DNA of 29,017 nt. It comes from HGM11788 sp964654945 (GTDB lineage Bacteria; Bacillota; Clostridia; Lachnospirales; CAG-274). Location: positions 1-29,017 of the forward strand of contig CAZZLN010000018.1 in NCBI GenBank assembly GCA_964654945.1, written 5' to 3'. The position numbers were made by a program, and so were the translations under genes. The notes beneath the pieces were generated by a model. The model was given only the letters and a program-made list of their open reading frames with translations. It made no database searches and was not told the DNA's origin. Positions 23,744-29,017 of the stretch are shown here, one piece after another (position 1 is the first letter of the stretch; the number at the start of each line of letters is the position of its first letter).

Positions 23744-23789
23744 TTGTGTAAACACTAAAACTGATATATCAGTTTAGAGGTTTACACAA
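23744..23789. mobile_element. 46-bp palindrome resembling joined IS256-family ends
   Basis: TTGTGTAAAC (23744-23753) and GTTTACACAA (23780-23789) are perfect 10-bp inverted repeats pointing inward. Between them is a perfect 18-bp palindrome, AAACTGATATATCAGTTT (23758-23775), with four unpaired bases on each side. 'TTGTGTAAA' is typical of the inner part of IS256-family terminal repeats as I recall them. A fragment of such a transposase is at the right edge of the window. It may be a miniature or internally deleted element. It could instead be a cruciform structure with no link to transposition. Confidence 0.4.
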
Positions 23790-23859
23790 TCTTTAGGATA
23801 GACCCATGAAATGTTATAATAAACAAATTTATTTTATATATAAATAATTTTTGTTAAAT

Positions 23860-24831
23860 TTACTTAAATATTCTTAAATCTTTTCCAAAAAATTTATAGC
23901 AATTATAATTTCCGATTATTCTTGATATTATTCTTTCGGAATATATTTGGCTTATTTCACGTAATGAAAGATTTGAAGAAATAACAGTTGATTTCCTGTT
24001 TAAACATCTTGTATTTATAATATTAAAAAATTCTGTAGTTGTATTTGCGTTTACACCCTCTGTACCTAAGTCGTCAATAACAAGCAAATCACAATCTTCA
24101 AGCAGAGAATAGCTTTCAGCATCGTCACTTAAATTAAATCTCTGCTTAATCATTTTGTCAAAAAGACTATAAGCACTCATATATATTACAGAAAGTCCCT
24201 TATCCATTACTGTTTTTGCAATGCAGTTGCACATATATGTTTTACCAAGGCCTGAATTGCCTGTAAAAAGCATATTAACAGGTTTTTCATTCATATTTTC
24301 AAGCTTTACAATAACATCAATTGCAATTTCTTTCATATTTTGTCTTGAGGATTTACCATTTTCAAAATACTCATCAGAATATAAATTCAGATTGAATTTA
24401 TCAAAATTTTCTTCTGTTATTATTTTAGAAATATTTGACATATTATAATACTTTTCAATAAGTCTTTTCTTAAAACAATCACATCTTTTGTTATCAATAT
24501 ATCCCGTATCCTTGCATTTACTGCATTTATATTCAGGTTCAAAATAATTTTCAGAATAACCGTTTGATTTTAATATATCAGCTCTTTCAGCTTCAAGCTT
24601 GCTGCAATTTTCTCTAAATTGGGCTAAATTTTTATTTCTATCTCCTCCCCTTATAAATATTTCTGCAAGAGCTATGCCGCTTTTGTCAAGCTCTTTTTGT
24701 ATTTCTTCAAGTCTTGGAAATTTTTTAAACATAGCTTTTTTTCTGTGCTGTGCTGAAATTTCAGCTTCAGACCTATCTCTGTCATAGGCTCTGTAAATAT
24801 CTGAATAAATTTCATTTTTAGTCATAATCAA
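23860..24831 (-). CDS. dnaI: DnaC/DnaI-type helicase loader ATPase
   Basis: A 323-residue AAA+ ATPase that loads the replicative helicase DnaB/DnaC at the origin and at restart sites. An N-terminal helical helicase-binding part (about 1-95) leads to a zinc-binding cluster CxxC-x10-CxC (Cys 103, 106, 117, 119), as in Bacillus DnaI. The AAA+ domain follows: Walker A GNSGLGKT (191-198), Walker B LLVIDDLGTE (249-258), sensor 1 STVISSNLS (281-289) and the arginine finger SERIISRI (298-305). The start is TTG 24831 (overlapping the dnaD stop as TTGA, with AAAGG 7 nt upstream) or ATG 24825. The first is favoured by spacing. It is cotranscribed with the DnaD gene. Confidence 0.93.
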   Translation of the reverse strand: MIMTKNEIYSDIYRAYDRDRSEAEISAQHRKKAMFKKFPRLEEIQKELDKSGIALAEIFIRGGDRNKNLAQFRENCSKLEAERADILKSNGYSENYFEPEYKCSKCKDTGYIDNKRCDCFKKRLIEKYYNMSNISKIITEENFDKFNLNLYSDEYFENGKSSRQNMKEIAIDVIVKLENMNEKPVNMLFTGNSGLGKTYMCNCIAKTVMDKGLSVIYMSAYSLFDKMIKQRFNLSDDAESYSLLEDCDLLVIDDLGTEGVNANTTTEFFNIINTRCLNRKSTVISSNLSLREISQIYSERIISRIIGNYNCYKFFGKDLRIFK

Positions 24832-25796
24832 TTGTTCGCCTTTCTTTTGAGCATTTCATTTATTTCTTTATCTGAATATTTCTTCTGTTCATAGTTATTA
24901 AATATATTTTTAACAGGCTTTATATTGTTTGTTTCCTTAATTTTATGCTGCTGATTTTCTTCGTCAAGCCTTTCAATATCCTTAACGGTATTAACACCTT
25001 TACTGTACCAGCTTGACAGTATCTTATTTGCATAAGAAAGACTTACTTTTCCTGTGTTTTTTACAGCTCTCTCACAGGCTATTTTTATAATTTCAAGAGA
25101 CTGTTTATATTCTTTAACCCATATCTCCATATATTTTTTTTCAGGTTCGGTGTAATTTCTGTTTGTAACACCGAAAAATTTAATAATTTTAGAATATATA
25201 TTGTAGGAATTAAGCTCATCTTCAGCTTGTTCCAATGTGGTTATTCCCTTTTCTGCCCAACTGATAGCTACCTTTTCAACATAAGATAAAGGCTTGTCTG
25301 AATAATACTGCACAAGTGTAATTATAACATCATATGTAAATCCCATTTTGTCATATATATTCATAAGAATATTAAGATTATTAGGAGAAAGAGTTCTGCC
25401 TATTATTTTTTCGACAGATTCTATAAGCTGGTCAATATTTTTATCCTTATCTGCAAGACTGTTTATTACAGTTGGGTTGTAGAATACATCCTTTGAAGAT
25501 TTAATATCAGAATTTGAGCATGCAGAAGAATTGAGATTTACAAATATTATACAATTATTTTCAATTCTTACAACACCTTTTTCCTGCCAAAAATCCCATG
25601 CCTTTACTACATCACTTTCAAATATGTTAAGCTTGTCTGCTATATTTTTATTTTCTGCACTTATTCCTTTGCAGGCAAGCATAACTGCATATATGTATAC
25701 CATAGAATAAACAGGTGAAAGCACCATATATTTGTCGATAAATTCATTATAAATACAAGTAAAGCCTGTATCCAGCTTAAATCTTATATTGTTCAT
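24828..25796 (-). CDS. dnaD: DnaD-domain primosomal protein
   Basis: A 322-residue protein with an N-terminal winged-helix part (about 1-90, LSPVYSMVYIYAVML and the basic/charged recognition segment) and two tandem DnaD/DnaB_2 domains. The first is at about 115-185 (IIGRTLSPNNLNILMNIYDKMGFTYDVI to SYVEKVAISWAEKGI), the second at about 200-285 (FFGVTNRNYTEPEKKYMEIW to SYANKILSSWYSKGVNT). Both end in the W-x2-KG(I/V)xT motif. In Bacillus, DnaD works with DnaB and DnaI in replication initiation. A two-domain protein directly upstream of dnaI is the usual clostridial arrangement. The C-terminal tail is charged. A GAGG lies before the ATG. Confidence 0.9.
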   Translation of the reverse strand: MNNIRFKLDTGFTCIYNEFIDKYMVLSPVYSMVYIYAVMLACKGISAENKNIADKLNIFESDVVKAWDFWQEKGVVRIENNCIIFVNLNSSACSNSDIKSSKDVFYNPTVINSLADKDKNIDQLIESVEKIIGRTLSPNNLNILMNIYDKMGFTYDVIITLVQYYSDKPLSYVEKVAISWAEKGITTLEQAEDELNSYNIYSKIIKFFGVTNRNYTEPEKKYMEIWVKEYKQSLEIIKIACERAVKNTGKVSLSYANKILSSWYSKGVNTVKDIERLDEENQQHKIKETNNIKPVKNIFNNYEQKKYSDKEINEMLKRKANN

Positions 25797-25835
25797 AAAA
25801 CAACCTCAATTCAAAATTAAATCTTTATGTTAATA

Positions 25836-25864
25836 ATTATAACAGAATATCTGTTATTCGACAA
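25836..25864 (-). promoter_or_regulatory. Sigma-A promoter of dnaD-dnaI with an internal dyad
   Basis: On the minus strand TTGTCG (25864-25859), a 17-bp spacer and TATAAT (25841-25836) with an extended TG. The spacer holds the inverted repeat ATAACAGA-TAT-TCTGTTAT (25839-25857), which touches the -10 and could be an operator. It is not a recognisable DnaA box or LexA site. Confidence 0.65.
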
Positions 25865-25964
25865 TTGATTTTATAAAAAAATAATAATAAAAATACTTAA
25901 AACTTGTTGATTTAAAAAATAGGCAGCACTAAAAATCAAGGAGAGTGTCCGAAAAAACAGAAAA

Positions 25965-26045
25965 AATAACATAGAAACCGCTTTTATAATTGTTTATATA
26001 TGGCAAAAAGAGAAAAGCGTTTTATATTTTTATGATTATGTTATT
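25965..26045. repeat. Nested inverted repeat in the dnaD-spoVT-like gap
   Basis: AATAACAT (25965-25972) pairs with ATGTTATT (26038-26045), and inside it CGCTTTT (25979-25985) pairs with AAAAGCG (26013-26019), followed by TTTTAT. The inner part could end a transcript. It lies in a 362-bp stretch without genes (25797-26158), which also holds the dnaD promoter on the left and a sigma-G-like promoter on the right. Confidence 0.4.
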
Positions 26046-26090
26046 ATTAATTTATAATTTTTTCTTCCAAAAATTGACCTTTTACAATAT

Positions 26091-26120
26091 TGTATAAAAA
26101 TCCAACATAAACAAATACTA
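26091..26120 (+). promoter_or_regulatory. Candidate sigma-G promoter of the SpoVT-like gene
   Basis: TGTATA (26091-26096), 17 bp, then AATACTA (26114-26120). This is close to the sigma-G pattern (TGnATA, CATnnTA). In Bacillus spoVT is under sigma-G, which agrees. Confidence 0.45.
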
Positions 26121-26158
26121 GCTTTACAAGTTAAATTTGTTTGTTAGGAGGAAATACT

Positions 26159-26356
26159 GTGAAAGCTACAGGTATTGTAAGAAGAATAGATGATTTGGGC
26201 AGAGTTGTTATACCTAAAGAAATAAGAAGAACTTTAAGAATTAGAGAAGGTGACCCGCTGCAGATAACATTGTCAGTGTTGAGAACAGTTGATGATAAGC
26301 AGGATTGTTTTATTAAAGTAATTAATAAATTAAACTATACATATAAAAACAGATAA
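26159..26356 (+). CDS. Short SpoVT-like AbrB-domain protein, apparently truncated
   Basis: A 65-residue product. Residues 1-34 (MKATGIVRRIDDLGRVVIP, then KEIRRTLRIREGDPL) match, as I remember it, the N-terminus of Bacillus SpoVT essentially residue for residue. SpoVT is a forespore transcription factor with an AbrB swapped-hairpin DNA-binding domain and a C-terminal GAF domain, about 178 residues in all. After GDPLQI the sequence changes to an unrelated, Asn/Lys/Tyr-rich tail and stops. The usual 'DGEVILKKYSP' strand and the whole GAF domain are missing, and I find no continuation in another frame downstream. The start is GTG 26159 with TTAGGAGG. It may be a broken gene or a domain-only regulator. 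Confidence 0.7.
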   Translation: MKATGIVRRIDDLGRVVIPKEIRRTLRIREGDPLQITLSVLRTVDDKQDCFIKVINKLNYTYKNR

Positions 26357-26514
26357 ATTCAATATAGGTTAAGAAATGTTCAACATTTTTCTTTACCATG
26401 TTTTACAAATATGTTATAATTAAATAGTAAAACTTATAAGTATTCAAGCAAGATGTAATTTTTAAGAAAAATTCTAATAATTGTACAAAATAAAATTATA
26501 TTATTGCCAATATA

Positions 26515-26523
26515 TGTTATAAT
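26515..26523 (+). promoter_or_regulatory. Extended -10 candidate for the ATPase/nuclease gene
   Basis: TGTTATAAT (26515-26523) with no strong -35 at 16-17 bp (TTATAT). It lies 37 bp upstream of the start. The 203-bp gap before the gene is otherwise featureless AT-rich DNA. Confidence 0.4.
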
Positions 26524-26559
26524 GATTTAATAAATACAGTGGGCAAAGGAGATGATATT

Positions 26560-28125
26560 TTGGGATTATATTTTAACTCCGGCAACATAGGCTTTAAACA
26601 AAGCGTAAGTTCACAAATCTATGTTGACAAAACGAATTTGATTAAACATACAAATCATGTCATCAACACAGAACAAAAATTTATATGTATAAGCAGACCA
26701 AGACGCTTTGGTAAATCTATGGCAGCAAAAATGCTTAATGCTTATTATTGCTGTAGCTGTGATTCAAAAAATATCTTTGACAAACTTAAAATATCATCTG
26801 ATGAAAACTATACTAAGTTCTTAAACAAATATAACACCATATTTATTAATGTTCAGGACTTTTTAAGTGTTGGAAAGAGTGTTGAAAATCTCCTCAATTT
26901 ATTACAAAAAAGAATAATAGCTGATATAAAGAAAGATTTTTCAAATATAAACATATCTGATGAGGACGACTTAGCATTTATTATGGCAAGTATATTTGCT
27001 GAAACCCATAATCCTTTTATTATAATAATTGATGAATGGGATTGCATATTCAGAGAATATTCCAGTGATATTAACGGGCAAAAGCTGTATCTTGATTTTT
27101 TAAGAAATCTATTAAAGGATAAGGATTATATATCACTTGCCTATATGACAGGAATTTTGCCTATAAAAAAATATGGTACTCATTCAGCTCTTAATATGTT
27201 TGATGAGTATTCTATGATTGAGCCGGGCAGGTATGCTGAATTTGTTGGCTTTACCGAAAATGAAGTAAAGGCTCTATGTGAAAAATATAATATGAGCTTT
27301 GAAGCTGCCAAGGATTGGTATGACGGTTACAGTTTTAGATGTGAAAAATCTATTTATAGTCCCAAAAGTGTTATAAGTGCAATGCTTAACAATCATTTTG
27401 ATAATTATTGGACCCAGACTGAAACATACGAAGCTTTAAGGGTATATATTAATATGAATTTTGAAGGGTTAAAGGATTGTATTACTAACCTTATTGCCGG
27501 AGGAAGTCATAAAATAGACCCATATACATTTACTAATGATATGACAACTATTCAAAATATTGATAATGTATTGACATTACTTGTTCACTTAGGATATTTG
27601 GCATATAACTCAGAAAATAAGGAAGTTTATATTCCTAATACGGAAATTGAAAAACAGTTTATATCTACAATTAATATGCTTGATTGGACTAATGTTATTT
27701 CTGCATTGCAAAATTCAATGAACCTTTTAAACGAAACTATCAATATGAATTCAGATTATGTTGCAGAAACAATAAGTCACATTCATCAGGAAAATACATC
27801 TATACTAAAGTATAATGATGAAAACTCTTTAGCTTGTGTTATTTCTTTGGCTTATTATTCTGCTAAAGCGTATTATAATATTTACAGAGAACTTCCATCC
27901 GGAAAGGGATTTGCGGATGTTGTATTTATACCTAAAAAGCAGGTTAATAAACCACCAATGATAATTGAGCTTAAATATGATAAATCTTCAAATTCTGCTA
28001 TTGAACAAATTAAGGATAAACAATATTTCAGCTCTCTTGAAGAATATAAAGGCAATATACTTTTAATAGGTATAAATTATGATACAAGGTCTAAAAAATA
28101 TAGCTGTGAAATAGAAAAATACTAA
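26560..28125 (+). CDS. AAA-ATPase-like / PD-(D/E)XK nuclease-like protein (DUF1703 family)
   Basis: A 521-residue fusion of an 'AAA-ATPase-like' domain (recalled as PF09820) and a C-terminal PD-(D/E)XK nuclease superfamily domain (DUF1703, PF08011). The N-terminus GLYFNSGNIGFKQSVSSQIYVDKT is family-typical. Walker A is RPRRFGKS (46-53) and Walker B is IIIIDEWD (154-161). The nuclease core is GKGFADVVF with Asp 453, IIELKYDK with Glu 470 and Lys 472, then a helix with Gln 483. All catalytic positions are present. I choose TTG 26560: AAAGGAG (26545-26550) precedes it by about 9 nt, and the GTG at 26539 would put the Shine-Dalgarno inside. The family is expanded and patchy in gut anaerobes. Its biological role is not established. 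Confidence 0.88.
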   Translation: MGLYFNSGNIGFKQSVSSQIYVDKTNLIKHTNHVINTEQKFICISRPRRFGKSMAAKMLNAYYCCSCDSKNIFDKLKISSDENYTKFLNKYNTIFINVQDFLSVGKSVENLLNLLQKRIIADIKKDFSNINISDEDDLAFIMASIFAETHNPFIIIIDEWDCIFREYSSDINGQKLYLDFLRNLLKDKDYISLAYMTGILPIKKYGTHSALNMFDEYSMIEPGRYAEFVGFTENEVKALCEKYNMSFEAAKDWYDGYSFRCEKSIYSPKSVISAMLNNHFDNYWTQTETYEALRVYINMNFEGLKDCITNLIAGGSHKIDPYTFTNDMTTIQNIDNVLTLLVHLGYLAYNSENKEVYIPNTEIEKQFISTINMLDWTNVISALQNSMNLLNETINMNSDYVAETISHIHQENTSILKYNDENSLACVISLAYYSAKAYYNIYRELPSGKGFADVVFIPKKQVNKPPMIIELKYDKSSNSAIEQIKDKQYFSSLEEYKGNILLIGINYDTRSKKYSCEIEKY

Positions 28126-28129
28126 ATAT

Positions 28130-28165
28130 AAATTCCCCTGACATACTTGATATTCCGGGGAATTT
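28130..28165. terminator. Hairpin after the ATPase/nuclease gene
   Basis: AAATTCCCC (28130-28138) pairs with GGGGAATTT (28157-28165) around an 18-nt loop, directly after the stop codon. The T run is short on the plus strand. Confidence 0.6.
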
Positions 28166-28252
28166 AAAATATCAATCAAAAGTATTAATATTACCAACCA
28201 TACTACCAACGGGACAACCTGTCCAAAGCTCTCCTTTTATCACGTTTTTTTA

Positions 28253-28283
28253 GTTGTGATGGGTTCAAGTCCCATCAACCGCA
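28253..28283 (+). tRNA. Orphan 3' fragment of a tRNA-Leu (possible attachment site)
   Basis: A complete T arm, ATGGG-TTCAAGT-CCCAT (28259-28275), is followed by the acceptor 3' strand CAACCGC and discriminator A (28276-28283). 'CAACCGCA' and this T arm belong to Firmicutes tRNA-Leu genes that begin GCGGTTG. No GCGGTTG, D arm or anticodon arm lies in the preceding 90 bases, which carry only small hairpins (GGAC-AACCT-GTCC; ATCAC / GTGAT). A tRNA 3' end alone is what tRNA-directed integration leaves at one boundary of a mobile element. Confidence 0.65.
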
Positions 28284-28346
28284 TTAAAAAATCTTATATG
28301 TTTAGAATAAAATGTAGTAAATTATATAATTTAGCGAGGTGATATT

Positions 28347-28922
28347 ATGAAGGATAAGTATAAAAATATTGATGAAATAAAATTATTGAAAAAGTCAAAG
28401 CTTTATACAGAAGCACTATCACAGGGAATTAATCCTTTTACGGGAGAATATTTTGAGGATTCATTATTGCAAAATACAAAATTGCAGAGCTGCTTTGATT
28501 ATATCTCTGATGTACTGGCTGATATTATTGAAATGGGTGGTATAAATAAAATAAAAAGAAAGAATATGGGAAGGTTTATAATTACTAATGAGCAAAGTGA
28601 TAAAATAGTTTATTCTGATGAGCCTATTGGGATTAATGCACTTGCAGCAAGAATAAATGATGTAATAGATTTGAATAAATCGGATAAAATTACGGGTAAC
28701 AAGCTTGCAAATATAATGTATGAGCTTGAATATTTGTCACAGGTTGAGGGTACTAAGAAAAAGTGTTTAAATGCAAAGTCGGCAGATGTTGGTATTAAGA
28801 ATATTGACAGAGAGAATTATAGCGGAAGAAAATACAAACAGATTGTCTATAGTACTGAAGCACAGAAGTTTGTTGTTGAAAAGCTTTTAGATAGTGACTT
28901 GAATAACAAGGGCAATTATTAA
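28347..28922 (+). CDS. Unrecognised 191-residue protein
   Basis: Not assigned to a family. The protein is soluble, charged and mostly helical by composition. An early segment reads QGINPFTGEYFEDSLLQN (25-42), an 'NPxTGE' pattern that I believe recurs in uncharacterised gut Firmicutes proteins. It is followed by a helix (CFDYISDVLADIIEMG), a middle region (IGINALAARINDVIDLN) and a C-terminal segment (VYSTEAQKFVVEKLLD) that could form a small helical domain. It has a fair ribosome binding site (GAGGTG) and starts 63 bp after the tRNA-Leu fragment, so it is either the first gene inside or the first outside an integrated element. Partners cannot be judged because the window ends 95 bp later. Confidence 0.6.
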   Translation: MKDKYKNIDEIKLLKKSKLYTEALSQGINPFTGEYFEDSLLQNTKLQSCFDYISDVLADIIEMGGINKIKRKNMGRFIITNEQSDKIVYSDEPIGINALAARINDVIDLNKSDKITGNKLANIMYELEYLSQVEGTKKKCLNAKSADVGIKNIDRENYSGRKYKQIVYSTEAQKFVVEKLLDSDLNNKGNY

Positions 28923-28946
28923 ATAATGTTTAGGCTATGAAGATGA

Positions 28947-29017
28947 GTTGCAAAAGATACTGTTGAAGGCTTTAACCGACAGCTTAGAAAGGTTACTAAA
29001 AATAAAGGTGTATTTCC
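28947..29017 (+). pseudogene. IS256-family transposase fragment, running off the window
   Basis: In the frame opening after the TGA at 28944-28946 the translation ends VEGFNRQLRKVTKNKGVFP, the conserved C-terminal block of IS256/mutator-type DDE transposases (after the catalytic Glu region). The upstream part, where the DDE domain should be, is absent: only about five codons precede the block, and the neighbouring gene ends at 28922. It is therefore a 5'-truncated remnant that continues past the right edge. A second frame is also open here but gives no recognisable protein. Confidence 0.75.

Noticed and set aside
24221..24787. Plus-strand open frames of 60-75 codons inside the dnaI region
   Set aside because: They are antisense to a gene with complete AAA+ motifs and have no ribosome binding sites.
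26270..26540. A frameshift that would restore the rest of SpoVT
   Set aside because: Reading the other two frames downstream of GDPLQI gave no GAF-domain-like sequence, so a simple frameshift does not explain the truncation.
28200..28290. A complete tRNA gene
   Set aside because: Only the T arm and the acceptor 3' strand are found. The matching 5' acceptor strand, D arm and anticodon arm are missing in the preceding bases.

Overview
The window looks like chromosome of a low-GC, endospore-forming member of the Clostridia, possibly a gut Ruminococcaceae/Oscillospiraceae relative. This rests on very AT-rich DNA, strong AAGGAGG-type ribosome binding sites, a sigma-K gene, an alpha/beta-type spore protein gene, a SpoVT-type AbrB gene, a Firmicutes-length S12, and a DnaD/DnaI pair. 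The genus cannot be fixed from the sequence alone.

Layout. 1-9.75 kb (+ strand) is the end of a surface polysaccharide locus: the tail of an unidentified gene, a GT-A glycosyltransferase, a GT4 glycosyltransferase, a Wzy-like polymerase/ligase, a Wzx-like flippase, a WecC-type UDP-ManNAc dehydrogenase, then rmlA-rmlB-rmlD-rmlC for dTDP-L-rhamnose. At 9.8-10.5 kb lies an uninterrupted sigK. At 10.5-15.6 kb (- strand) are a nitroreductase-like gene, an asnB-hinT pair and gdhA. At 15.9-21.3 kb (+) are luxS and the str operon (rpsL, rpsG, fusA, tuf). At 21.5-25.8 kb are a membrane metallophosphoesterase, a spore SASP gene (-), a CarD-family regulator, and the replication pair dnaD-dnaI (-). At 26.1-29.0 kb the region is accessory in character: a short SpoVT-like gene whose C-terminal half is missing, a DUF1703-type ATPase/nuclease fusion, an orphan 3' end of a tRNA-Leu, an unrecognised gene and a fragment of an IS256-family transposase.

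The most unusual element is non-coding. The asnB leader (about 357 nt, 13771-14127, - strand) contains two complete 150-bp tandem repeats plus a 47-bp partial third. On the asnB sense strand each unit folds on paper into a long hairpin plus a compact four-way junction. The five differences between the two full units keep that fold, including a GNRA tetraloop that changes from GCGA to GUAA. A nearly identical 61-nt copy of the RBS-proximal hairpin forms essentially the whole leader of rmlA, 7.4 kb away. I propose a new cis-acting RNA element, or a mobile repeat adopted as a leader. sigK also has an uncommon arrangement: its Shine-Dalgarno sequence is the 3' arm of a hairpin, and a candidate sporulation-type -10 element overlaps that hairpin.

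How the genes work together: the rml enzymes and WecC supply activated rhamnose and ManNAcA, the glycosyltransferases assemble a repeat unit, and Wzx and Wzy export and polymerise it. gdhA and asnB belong to nitrogen assimilation. The str operon supplies translation factors. DnaD and DnaI load the replicative helicase. Gene calls rest on recognised motifs; promoters and RNA folds were found by eye.
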